A DNA stretch of 64,000 nt from an uncultured beta proteobacterium (GTDB lineage: Bacteria > Pseudomonadota > Gammaproteobacteria > Burkholderiales > Burkholderiaceae_C), in the NCBI GenBank assembly GCA_903838565.1, contig CAILZB010000041.1, forward strand, positions 24,885 through 88,884, in the 5' to 3' direction. The position numbers and the translations under genes are program-made. The notes beneath the pieces were generated by a model. The model had not been told where the DNA came from, did not search any database, and saw only the letters and a list, made by a program, of their open reading frames with translations. Each line of letters begins with the position of its first letter. The first letter of the stretch is position 1. Below, in pieces: positions 27,997-35,877 of this stretch.

Positions 27997-29628
27997 CTAC
28001 TGCACGCGCTTGAAAACGTTGTAGCCTCCATGGGCCTGCACGTCCGGCGTCAGGACGCGAAAACCGCCTGCCGGAACACTCACCGTGGTCATGCCGGCAA
28101 GCACTCCCAGCGGCTTGGCCTTGGGGTCCAGCAGGTCGATCAGCGACGAGCCATTCATGAGCTTGGAATTGGCGATCAGAATGCGTTCGGTCACCGCCTT
28201 CTTCCCCGGATTCACCAGCACCAGCACGGTATCCTGCACCCGATCGGTGTAGCGTTCAAAGGCCAACAACTGGCGCGCGCTGATGAGGCGGAAGTTGCCC
28301 ACGCGCAGCGCGCGGTGCTGCTTTCTCAGGTCCACGAGTTGTCGGGTCCAGCGCAGGTCGGGGTTGTCGTCGCGCACCAGTTCCCAGCGCATGGGCGAGC
28401 GGTTTTGCGGATCCTCGCCGCCGGTCATGCCCAGCTCGCTGCCGTAATACAGGTTCGGCGAACCCGGCAGCGTGAACTGCAGCAACTGCGCTGTCTGGCG
28501 CTGGCGCTGGCGCGGCAGCAGCGTGGCCAGACGATGGTTGTCGTGGTTGTCCAGCATCAGCCAGGACTTGAGCGTGGGCTCGATGCCGCCTTCAGAAATG
28601 GTGCGCTCCAGCATGTGCGCTGCAGTGGGCGCGTCAATCACTCCATGGACCGTGCTCAACACGATGTCGCGCAGCGTGAAGTTGATGACGCCGTCCACGG
28701 ACCCAAACCACTCCTTGGGAAAATTGGGAATCTCGCCCACCACCAGCGAGCCGGGTTTGGCCAGGTGCGCGGCCTGCGTCAGTTCGGCCAGGTAGGTGGG
28801 CCCGAGTTCCGGCGCCACGTCCAGGCGCCAGCCGTCCACGCCATTGCGCAGGGTGCGCTGCACCACCGAGTCGGCGCCGGCGAAGAGGTAGTCGCGCACC
28901 GCGGGATTTTCCAGATTGAGCTCGGGCAGGTTCGTCGCCTGGACCCAAGCGCGCGCGCCACCGGGGTACTGCGACCCGAAGTAGAACCAGTTGCGGTACG
29001 GGCTTTGCGGATCGAGCAGCGCCTGCTGAAAGATCGGGGCATTGCGTCCCATGTGATTGAACACGCCGTCGAGCACGAGCTTCATGCCCTTGTCGTGCAG
29101 GCCGCGCGTGAGCTGGTCCAAGTCCTCGCGGCTCCCGAACTCGGGTGAGATGCTCAGGTAGTCCAGTGTGTCGTACTTGTGGCTGGTATAGGCTAACTGG
29201 ATCGGGCTCAGATACAGCACGTCGACACCCAGGCGCTGCAGGTAGTTCAGGCGGCCGGCCACGCTTTGCAGATCGCCACCCCAGAAGTCGATCTCGTGGC
29301 TCCACACGTTGAGCGCCGGTAGGTAGCGGCCACGCTTGGCTGGCTCACTCCACCGGTGCAGCCGCTTGGGCGAGGAATAGAGTGCGCGCTTGTCTTCAAG
29401 CCGCGCCGATGGGGCGAACCGGTCCACCAGCACCTGATAGACGATTGCGCCATTGCGCCAGTCGCGCTCGCGTTCGTCGAAAACGCCGGCCAACTCGACG
29501 TCGAACCGGCTCGCATACGACGGCGTCGTGACGCCGGAAACGATTTGGCCCTGAGCTGGCGATAGGCCCATGCCGATCCAGCATGCGCCCACACAAATTA
29601 ACAGCCTCAACTTTGAACGACGAGTCAT
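27997..29628 (-). CDS. Secreted GH13 alpha-amylase / cyclomaltodextrinase-like enzyme
   Basis: The protein is 543 residues with a signal peptide (SKLRLLICVGACWIGMGLSPAQGQ), so it is periplasmic or exported. GH13 motifs are DGVFNHMG, GVDGWRLDVAPELG (nucleophile Asp), VVGEIPNFP (acid/base Glu) and LDNHDNHRL (Asp). The sequence resembles neopullulanase/cyclomaltodextrinase subfamilies rather than long starch amylases, and no starch-binding domain is seen. ATG 29628 is used; a GTG two codons upstream (29634) is possible. It starts 25 bp after the halogenase homologue. It probably cuts maltodextrins that come through the TonB receptor. Confidence 0.9.
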   Translation of the reverse strand: MTRRSKLRLLICVGACWIGMGLSPAQGQIVSGVTTPSYASRFDVELAGVFDERERDWRNGAIVYQVLVDRFAPSARLEDKRALYSSPKRLHRWSEPAKRGRYLPALNVWSHEIDFWGGDLQSVAGRLNYLQRLGVDVLYLSPIQLAYTSHKYDTLDYLSISPEFGSREDLDQLTRGLHDKGMKLVLDGVFNHMGRNAPIFQQALLDPQSPYRNWFYFGSQYPGGARAWVQATNLPELNLENPAVRDYLFAGADSVVQRTLRNGVDGWRLDVAPELGPTYLAELTQAAHLAKPGSLVVGEIPNFPKEWFGSVDGVINFTLRDIVLSTVHGVIDAPTAAHMLERTISEGGIEPTLKSWLMLDNHDNHRLATLLPRQRQRQTAQLLQFTLPGSPNLYYGSELGMTGGEDPQNRSPMRWELVRDDNPDLRWTRQLVDLRKQHRALRVGNFRLISARQLLAFERYTDRVQDTVLVLVNPGKKAVTERILIANSKLMNGSSLIDLLDPKAKPLGVLAGMTTVSVPAGGFRVLTPDVQAHGGYNVFKRVQ

Positions 29629-29653
29629 GGACACGCTTTATGCTTCGTCGGCC

Positions 29654-31174
29654 TCAGGCCATGGGCGTTTTGGCCGCCGCACAGTGCTGCGCCACGTAGT
29701 CGGCATGATCGGGCATCACCTCGACGCATTTCGCGATCACAGCGCGCACGCTTTCCAGATAATCCTCCGTGTCCACATCTGGCTGCAGGTCGGCCAGTGG
29801 ATGATAGCGCTCGGGCACGAGGTTCTGGCCCGCCATCACCTGGAGCCAGGCCACCTCGGAGAACAATTCGTTGTCATTGCGCACGATGCGGCCATGGGCT
29901 TGAAACAGGTCCAATTTCTGCTTTAGCGTGTCGGGCACGGACATCTGCGCGCAATGCTGCCAGAACTTGGAGTCGGTGCGCTGATTCGCCTTGTAATGAA
30001 GGATGATGAAGTCGCGAATACGCTCGTACTCGAACCGGCACTGGCGGTTGTACTCCGCGACGTCCACCAAGTTGAAGCCCTGGTCCGGAAAGAAGTTGAT
30101 CAGTCGGTCCACCTGGGCCTGCACCAGATGAATAGCTGTGGACTCGAGCGGTTCGACAAAACCGCTGGCCAGACCGATGGCGACGACGTTGCGGTTCCAG
30201 CACTGTTTGCGCATTCCGGGGACAAACTTGAACTTGCGCGGATCGGCCAGGGCTTTTCCGTCCAGGTTGGACAGCAGCGTGTTCGTGGCTTCATCATCGC
30301 TGACAAATTGGCTCGCATAGACGTGTCCATTGCCAATACGGTGCTGCAGGGGAATGCGCCACTGCCATCCCGCTTTGTGTGCCGTGGACCGTGTATAAGG
30401 AAGCAGTTGTGCTGCGGATTCACAGGGGACGGCCAAGGCCGTGTCGCACATCAACCACTCCGTCCAGTCTTCGTACCCCGTCTTGAGCGCTCCTTCGATC
30501 AACAGACCGCGAAAGCCTGAGCAATCGATGAACAGTTCACCCTCTATGCGTTCACCGTTCTCCAGCACCACCGCGTCCACATGTCCGTCCCCTTCACGCT
30601 GCGACACCTGCACAATCTTGCCTTCGGTGCGCTGCACCCCTCGCGCCAAGGATAGTTTTCTAAGGTAACGCGCATACAGACTGGCGTCGTAATGGTAGGC
30701 ATAGTTCATCTCTGCCAGAGGCGAATTTGGCAAATCAAAACGCGGCCGCATGAACTTGTTCGCCTTCGCTGCCATGCGGGTGATCGAATACGCCTCCAGG
30801 TCCTGCGCCTTGCCCTGGCGCCGCATCTTTTGCCAGTACTGATCAAAGCCCACCGTCCACAGGTCCTGGCCAATGACGCCAAAACCGTGCATGTAGCGGT
30901 CCCCCAGCTTGCCCCAGTTGACGAATTCAATACCCAGCTTGAAGGTGCCCTGCGTTTCTTTCAGGAACTCGTTTTCATCGATGCCGACGACCTTGTTGAA
31001 GCGCTGGATCATGGGGATCGTGGCTTCGCCCACACCAATGATGCCGATTTCATCGGACTCCACCACACGGATGTTGTAGCGGCCGCGCAGCACCGTTGAC
31101 AGCGCCGCAGCGCTCATCCATCCGGACGTGCCGCCTCCGACAATGACGATATTTTTCACGAGCTCATTTGCCAT
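29654..31174 (-). CDS. Flavin-dependent tryptophan-halogenase family protein in a sugar-utilisation operon
   Basis: The 506-residue protein belongs to the tryptophan 7-halogenase family (FADH2, chloride and O2 dependent). The FAD motif GGGTSGW is near residue 14. Lys79 in GTFKLGIEF matches the essential Lys79 of PrnA, the WxWxIP motif that suppresses monooxygenase activity is present (GWQWRIP, Trp270/272), and the FVEPLEST segment carries the conserved Glu. It should therefore be catalytically competent. ATG 31174 is chosen over a TTG at 31198 because AAAGGG lies about 8 bases upstream. It sits between a TonB receptor and GH13 genes, a context seen for halogenase-like genes in other proteobacterial sugar loci. 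The substrate is unknown; no separate flavin reductase lies beside it. Confidence 0.9.
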   Translation of the reverse strand: MANELVKNIVIVGGGTSGWMSAAALSTVLRGRYNIRVVESDEIGIIGVGEATIPMIQRFNKVVGIDENEFLKETQGTFKLGIEFVNWGKLGDRYMHGFGVIGQDLWTVGFDQYWQKMRRQGKAQDLEAYSITRMAAKANKFMRPRFDLPNSPLAEMNYAYHYDASLYARYLRKLSLARGVQRTEGKIVQVSQREGDGHVDAVVLENGERIEGELFIDCSGFRGLLIEGALKTGYEDWTEWLMCDTALAVPCESAAQLLPYTRSTAHKAGWQWRIPLQHRIGNGHVYASQFVSDDEATNTLLSNLDGKALADPRKFKFVPGMRKQCWNRNVVAIGLASGFVEPLESTAIHLVQAQVDRLINFFPDQGFNLVDVAEYNRQCRFEYERIRDFIILHYKANQRTDSKFWQHCAQMSVPDTLKQKLDLFQAHGRIVRNDNELFSEVAWLQVMAGQNLVPERYHPLADLQPDVDTEDYLESVRAVIAKCVEVMPDHADYVAQHCAAAKTPMA

Positions 31175-31251
31175 GTCCGCACCCTTTTTGTGTATCAATA
31201 ACCGCTGATTTTGCCCGACGCTGTGGGCAACCTATTGCCTCGACCCACAAG

Positions 31252-31286
31252 AAAAAGCCCCTTGCCAACGTGAGCCGGCAAGGGGC
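31252..31286 (-). terminator. Intrinsic terminator between TonB receptor and halogenase genes
   Basis: On the minus strand a perfect 10-bp stem (GCCCCTTGCC paired with GGCAAGGGGC, arms 31277-31286 and 31257-31266) with a 10-nt loop is followed by TTTTT (31256-31252). It lies 28 bp after the receptor stop. It would end most receptor transcripts and set a lower level of the downstream halogenase-GH13 genes by read-through, unless they have their own promoter in 31175-31250. Confidence 0.88.
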
Positions 31287-31313
31287 AAGCCCTTGGAGAG
31301 TCAGATCAAACTA

Positions 31314-34169
31314 TCAAAGCTTGTAGTTCACACCAAACAGGTAAGTCTTGCCGAACTTGATCTTGTTCGTGATCGTGCCCGGGTTGGTCGTGTATTCCTG
31401 GAACGCCGCATTGGTCATGTTGTTGCCTTGCACCAGCAAAGACAGACCTTTGAGGTAGCCGCTCTGGATCTCGTACGACGCCTGCAGATCTACCGTGGTT
31501 TCACCCTTGATATAGGTGAGCGTACGGTTGTCCTGGAAGTCGGAGATCGATCCTACGAAATCCGAACGGACGCGTTCCGCGACCGAGATATTGAAGCCAG
31601 CCTTCTCGTAGTACAGGCGCATGTTGGTGACCTGCTTGGACATGCCCGGTATCGAGATCTTGGTTGTCGCCGCACTGGTGGCGAAACCCGATGCGGGCAG
31701 CGAAATGGAGCTACCCGTGTTCGAGTAGTTCAGTTGCACGCCGAAGCCATCCAGAGGCTGGAGCACAAGGTTGAACGGCACGTTCACCGACAACTCAACA
31801 CCGCTGATGCGTCCGCCCGAGCCGTTAGTCGGTACATTCGCGACCCCCAGGGCTGAACCTGCGTAAGGACCGCTAGTAGGTACCAGCGCGGCTCGCGCGG
31901 CCGGACTCAGGTATGGCGCAAAATCAATCACGGCGGGAGCCTTCAGGACGTAGGACTCAAGCTGTTTGTAAAAGCCCGCCACACTGACGTAACCCTTCTT
32001 GCCGAAATATTTTTCATACGACAGGTCAAAGGCATTGGCACGGAACGGCTTGAGCAGGGGCTGACCGCCGCTCGCCGTAATTTGCGCATTGCCGTGCCCG
32101 TCTGTACCCGAGCTGACATTGATGTTGTTCGCCATATCGCCCATGTCGGCACGCGACAGCGTCTTGCCTGCGGCAACGCGCATCACTTGGTCTGCACCCA
32201 GATCAAAAGCGACATTGGCGCTGGGCAGCAGGTCGTTGTACTTCATGCCGGCCGTCTGTGTCGGAGGCGAACAGGTGGCAGGCGTGTTACCGGCGCAGTT
32301 CACGCTATTGAGGTTGAAGCCGGTGGACGATTGATCGCTGTGCACGAACTGGGCACCGATGTTGCCGCGGTAGTTCAAGCCAACCAAATTGCCCTCCAAA
32401 TCGCTCTTGGCATAGAAGGTCGTGACCTTTTCCGTCACACTCCAGTCCTTCATCGCAATGCCTGTGTCCAGCTTGGTAGCGAGGGAGTAGAGGCCCAATG
32501 AGCTGGACGGATCGAAGACAGCGATCGGGATGCCGGTGCCGCCGGCAATCGCCGTGCCAGAGCCCGGCATGGTGACGGCAGCGTAGGGTGCGTTGCCCGC
32601 AATCACCAAACGTCCTTCGTTCGCTACGCGAACCTTCTGGCGTTCGGTGTAGTTCACGCCAAAGTCCACGTTCACGATCGGGCCTGCAGTCAGATCGCGC
32701 TTGAGAGAAAAGCGGGCGGCCTGGATCTGGTCGGTGACGTGCGGGTCAGCAAGGTAGCCGGCCTGGGGTGAAGCCAAACCACCACTCCAGCCATCCACGT
32801 CGGTGAGTTTGACGACGTTGCGGTCGGCATAGTTCACGCTGGTGGTGTACTTCACGTCTGCAAAATTACTGCCATTGAAGCCGGTCCAGGAGATGCTGCC
32901 GAGAGCAGCTGCATTACCGGGCAGGCCCGCCGTCGTTTCCAGACGGGGACTGTCCACCACCACTTTGGAGTACGAGAGATCCGACGTTGCCGTCCATTCG
33001 TCCACCTTGAGCTTGGAGTTCCAGCCGTAGGAATCCAGTTGATCCTTTGAGGTGTTGATGTGGTTGCGAATGTCACCGCTGTAACCCACCACGGTACCCG
33101 AGGTCACGACGCCGTTGGACACCGTGGCATTGGTCAGCGTGCCGATCGAATTTGCTGCAGTGCCAAAACCAAAGCCGTTACCGACACGGCCGCCAATGGA
33201 ACCTTCCAGGCCGGTGATCTTCAGTTTGGACTCGCCGTCCGAATGGAAGATATCGAACTGGGTTTCGAAATTCTTGTTCGGCTTGAACTGGAATATGCCC
33301 ATGTAGCCGTTGCGGTGCGAGGTGTTCTGGTCGCTGTCGTTACCGAAACCGCCAGGTGCGTCGCCGGTCACTGTGTTGCCGTTGGCATCCGTGCCGGTCA
33401 CATTGGCTTTCCAGCCACCCCAGGAATTGAAGTTATTTTGTGGAGCGCCGTTGTCCTTGGTCTTGGTGATGCCAATTGCCACACCGATAGTGCGGTCGGC
33501 GAACTGGTCGATGTAGGAGAGAGCTTGGCGATCGCCCGTTCCCGTTCCGCCATCGTTGCCAATGCCAGACTTGCTCTTGCGCGCATTGACAGCCAGTTGG
33601 CGGTTTCCAAAGTCCAACGGACGCACGGTGCGCATATCGATGGTCGAAGCCAGGCCTTGACCCAGCAGTGCACCGTCAGGCGTCTTGTAAATCACGATCG
33701 AACCCAGCAACTCGGCTGGGAACTCGTCAAACTTGACGCCGCGGCTGTCGCCGGTGGAGGCTTGTTCGCGGCCATTCAACAGGCTACCGTTGAAGTCAGG
33801 CGACATGCCGCGCACGCTGATCAACGACGCCTTGCCAGTGGCAGAGTCACGCTGTGCCGTCACGCCGGGCAGGCGCGAAATGGATTCGGCTACAGTGGCG
33901 TCGGGCAGTTTGCCGATGTCTTCCGCAGAAATCGCTTCCACGATCGAGTCGGAATTCTTCTTCACCAAAATCGCGTCCTCGATACCCTTGCGAATACCCG
34001 TCACGACCACGGTGTTCAGGTTGGTGCTGGCGGCTTCGGGTGCTTGCTGTGCGTACGAAACGCCCGAGCTCATCAGCAGGATCGCGCATCCTGCGGCGAT
34101 CGGTGCGAGTTGAAATACGGAGCGCTGCGACGTAACCGACTCGTAACGCTTCTTCTGTGTAGTCTTCAT
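31314..34169 (-). CDS. TonB-dependent outer-membrane receptor, probably for maltodextrin
   Basis: This 951-residue outer-membrane protein has a long signal region (residues 1-40, ending SYAQQ), a TonB-box-like NTVVVTG near residue 55, a plug domain (about 60-180, ISAEDIGKLPDATVAESISR and VRGMSPDFNG) and a large beta-barrel ending in KTYLFGVNYKL, as expected for BamA-dependent assembly. The IGKLPDATVAESI opening is typical of carbohydrate receptors such as the Caulobacter maltose receptor MalA. Start ATG 34169 has AGGAGA 8 bases upstream. It is the first gene of the leftward PUL-like cluster and has a HexR-like palindrome about 260 bp upstream. Maltodextrin as ligand is inferred from its neighbours. 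Confidence 0.92.
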   Translation of the reverse strand: MKTTQKKRYESVTSQRSVFQLAPIAAGCAILLMSSGVSYAQQAPEAASTNLNTVVVTGIRKGIEDAILVKKNSDSIVEAISAEDIGKLPDATVAESISRLPGVTAQRDSATGKASLISVRGMSPDFNGSLLNGREQASTGDSRGVKFDEFPAELLGSIVIYKTPDGALLGQGLASTIDMRTVRPLDFGNRQLAVNARKSKSGIGNDGGTGTGDRQALSYIDQFADRTIGVAIGITKTKDNGAPQNNFNSWGGWKANVTGTDANGNTVTGDAPGGFGNDSDQNTSHRNGYMGIFQFKPNKNFETQFDIFHSDGESKLKITGLEGSIGGRVGNGFGFGTAANSIGTLTNATVSNGVVTSGTVVGYSGDIRNHINTSKDQLDSYGWNSKLKVDEWTATSDLSYSKVVVDSPRLETTAGLPGNAAALGSISWTGFNGSNFADVKYTTSVNYADRNVVKLTDVDGWSGGLASPQAGYLADPHVTDQIQAARFSLKRDLTAGPIVNVDFGVNYTERQKVRVANEGRLVIAGNAPYAAVTMPGSGTAIAGGTGIPIAVFDPSSSLGLYSLATKLDTGIAMKDWSVTEKVTTFYAKSDLEGNLVGLNYRGNIGAQFVHSDQSSTGFNLNSVNCAGNTPATCSPPTQTAGMKYNDLLPSANVAFDLGADQVMRVAAGKTLSRADMGDMANNINVSSGTDGHGNAQITASGGQPLLKPFRANAFDLSYEKYFGKKGYVSVAGFYKQLESYVLKAPAVIDFAPYLSPAARAALVPTSGPYAGSALGVANVPTNGSGGRISGVELSVNVPFNLVLQPLDGFGVQLNYSNTGSSISLPASGFATSAATTKISIPGMSKQVTNMRLYYEKAGFNISVAERVRSDFVGSISDFQDNRTLTYIKGETTVDLQASYEIQSGYLKGLSLLVQGNNMTNAAFQEYTTNPGTITNKIKFGKTYLFGVNYKL

Positions 34170-34204
34170 TCAATGTCTCCTGGGAACCGGAATAACAAAA
34201 CAAT

Positions 34205-34224
34205 CCCTTGAAATATCTCAAGGG
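34205..34224 (-). promoter_or_regulatory. Hairpin in the TonB receptor mRNA leader
   Basis: CCCTTGA and TCAAGGG (7-bp arms, 6-nt loop) form a stem ending about 36 nt before the receptor start. On the mRNA strand it is followed by ATTGTTTTGTT, a T-rich stretch. It could stabilise the leader or act as a weak attenuator; the T-run is interrupted, so termination is not certain. Confidence 0.45.
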
Positions 34225-34236
34225 CGCGTAAAAAAC

Positions 34237-34252
34237 TGGTGTCAGACCCAAT
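34237..34252. repeat. REP-like element, partial copy
   Basis: TGGTGTCAGACCCAAT is nearly the reverse complement of the element at 60172-60190 (one base difference and one missing base in the shared core). The GTCAGAC core flanked by ATTGG/CCAAT resembles dispersed short palindromes common in betaproteobacterial genomes. Only two copies were noticed in this window. Confidence 0.45.
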
Positions 34253-34430
34253 GTCTTGACGCCGTTTGTACCAAAACAAGATATTTTGAAATATTGGCGT
34301 AAACCCTGAACCGGCATCAGACATCAAGACGCGTTCTGTTTCTTGACCGCAAGAATATGCCTTTGTCAGTGGATTTTTGGTGGTGTTCGCCCTTGGCGGC
34401 GAGGCGATCACCCGAAATCGAAAAGATGCT

Positions 34431-34445
34431 TGTAGTGAAAGTACA
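34431..34445. promoter_or_regulatory. Candidate HexR/RpiR operator upstream of the TonB receptor
   Basis: TGTAGTGAAAGTACA carries TGTA/TACA outer arms and fits the HexR-type pattern. It shares the flank TACATCTTG with the site at 14292-14306. It lies 262 bp before the receptor start and overlaps a weak leftward -10 element (TGTACT). It would place receptor expression under the same regulator as the mal and glg operons. Confidence 0.55.
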
Positions 34446-34817
34446 TCTTGTGCTCTTGTGTCAGATCAATTTCAAGTGTTGCATAAACCCGACGGATACC
34501 ATCTGTTATTATTTTAAATATCACGACGAATGACTGGAATCCACCGGCTATGGCGCCACGCTGCAATTACCGAACAACTTCGGGTGACCAGGAATGTCGT
34601 GCCACCGGCAAGCCAGCGGCTGACATCACCCTCGTCGGCTTGCCAAGCGCCGCGCAGCATCGCACGCCGTGGAAAGCGCTCGCCGGTAGAGCGTCAAGGG
34701 GTTTCGTTGTTTGACTAGGTTCTTCATTCTTCCCTGCTTTCGATAGAACCCAAGTTGCACAGGCAAAGCATGGGTTTACCCCGGTAAGAACGCGCTTCAC
34801 CTTGCGTTAGACTCCGC

Positions 34818-34832
34818 CGTTGTTTGACTACA
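34818..34832. promoter_or_regulatory. Weak HexR-like half-operator upstream of glk
   Basis: CGTTGTTTGACTACA has a perfect right arm ACTACA and a left arm that matches 4 of 6 positions. Its first 13 bases are repeated at 34705-34717. It lies about 50 bp before the glk start, which would fit autoregulation of the glk-hexR genes, but the match is weak. Confidence 0.35.
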
Positions 34833-34882
34833 TTTATCGGGCGCAGATGAATTTCTCGCCCGTCTCAAAGGGTAATAAAAAG

Positions 34883-35851
34883 ATGAGTCAGGGTTATCCC
34901 AGGTTACTGGGCGACATCGGTGGCACCAACGCTCGCTGGGCTTGGCAGCCCGCGGCGGGTGCACCGCTGCAAGATATCTCGGTACTGCCATGTAACGCCA
35001 GCGCGTCGCTGCAAGAATCGGCCGCAAGCTACCTCTCGGGCCGTGGACCCGAGCGGCCACATTCGGCCGCGATGGGCATTGCCACGGCGGTGACGGGCGA
35101 CGAAGTCAGTATGACGAACAACGCCTGGTCGTTCTCCATCGCCGCGTTCAAGCGCGACCTGGGCCTTGAACACTGCCTGGTCATCAACGACTTCACTGCG
35201 TTGGCCATGAGCTTGCCCGCGCTGCAGAGCAGTGACCTGCTCGCCATCGGCGCCGGGGCCGCCGTTGCCAACAGCCCGATTGCGCTGATAGGACCTGGCA
35301 CCGGCCTGGGTGTTTCCGGCCTGCTGCCGGGTGCTCAGGGGGCTTTTTCAGCGCTCAGCGGCGAAGGCGGACACGCCACCGTGGCGCCAGCAGACGATCT
35401 GGAAAGCGCGGTGCTGGCGTGTTTGCGCCAGCGCTTTGGCCACGTCAGCGCCGAGCGCGTTCTCTCCGGCGCGGGTTTGATCAACCTGTACCAAGCGGTT
35501 TGCGAACTGAACGGGAGCGCACCGCAGCTGCTGGAGGCCTCGGACGTGACGGACAAGGCGCTGGCGCAAAGCGACACCGCTTGCGTGCGCGCGGTGCAAC
35601 TGTTTTCCAGCTTTCTGGGCAATGTGGCGGGCAATCTGGCGCTCACACTGGGGGCGCGCGGCGGCCTTTATGTGGGTGGTGGTATCGTGCCACGCCTGGG
35701 GTCAGCGTTTGATGCGCAATTGTTTCGCCAACGGTTCGAGGAAAAGGGGCGTTTTCAGGACTACCTGCGACCCATCCCGACCTGGGTCATCACGGCGTCC
35801 ACGCCGGCTCTGATTGGCGCCTCGCGCGCGCTGGATGTGATGCCGCAATAA
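34883..35851 (+). CDS. glk: Glucokinase
   Basis: The 322-residue ROK-unrelated bacterial glucokinase (Glk family, PF02685) phosphorylates glucose with ATP. It shows the N-terminal LLGDIGGTNARW phosphate-binding motif, LVINDFTALAMSLPAL, IGPGTGLGVSGL, the GEGGHATVAP segment and the C-terminal GGLYVGGGIVPRLG motif. ATG 34883 gives the normal length and has AAAGGG about 10 bases upstream; in-frame ATGs at 34820 and 34847 would add residues with no family match. The fused second glucokinase follows after 26 bp. Together they handle glucose released by MalQ and the glucosidases. Confidence 0.92.
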   Translation: MSQGYPRLLGDIGGTNARWAWQPAAGAPLQDISVLPCNASASLQESAASYLSGRGPERPHSAAMGIATAVTGDEVSMTNNAWSFSIAAFKRDLGLEHCLVINDFTALAMSLPALQSSDLLAIGAGAAVANSPIALIGPGTGLGVSGLLPGAQGAFSALSGEGGHATVAPADDLESAVLACLRQRFGHVSAERVLSGAGLINLYQAVCELNGSAPQLLEASDVTDKALAQSDTACVRAVQLFSSFLGNVAGNLALTLGARGGLYVGGGIVPRLGSAFDAQLFRQRFEEKGRFQDYLRPIPTWVITASTPALIGASRALDVMPQ

Positions 35852-35877
35852 TCGCCTTCCCCTGAGAGGAATCCGAC

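Larger units (their letters stand above)
34170..34882. promoter_or_regulatory. Divergent control region between TonB receptor and glk
   Basis: This 713-bp region has no convincing gene; short frames in it show no codon bias or recognisable product. It is AT-rich near 34195-34300 and 34430-34530. It contains a leader hairpin (34205-34224), a REP-like remnant (34237-34252), a HexR-like palindrome (34431-34445), and a 13-bp direct repeat CGTTGTTTGACTA at 34705-34717 and 34818-34830. It should carry the promoters of the receptor (leftward) and of the two glucokinases (rightward). A weak leftward promoter, TTGATC at 34469-34464 and TGTACT at 34445-34440 with an 18-bp spacer, would overlap the palindrome. 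Confidence 0.65.

Noticed and set aside
29654..31174. Secondary-metabolite cluster around the halogenase
   Set aside because: No NRPS, PKS, tailoring or resistance genes flank it; the neighbours are all sugar-utilisation genes.
34530..34718. 62-codon frame in the TonB receptor/glk control region
   Set aside because: No ribosome-binding site, no family pattern and no codon bias; treated as non-coding.
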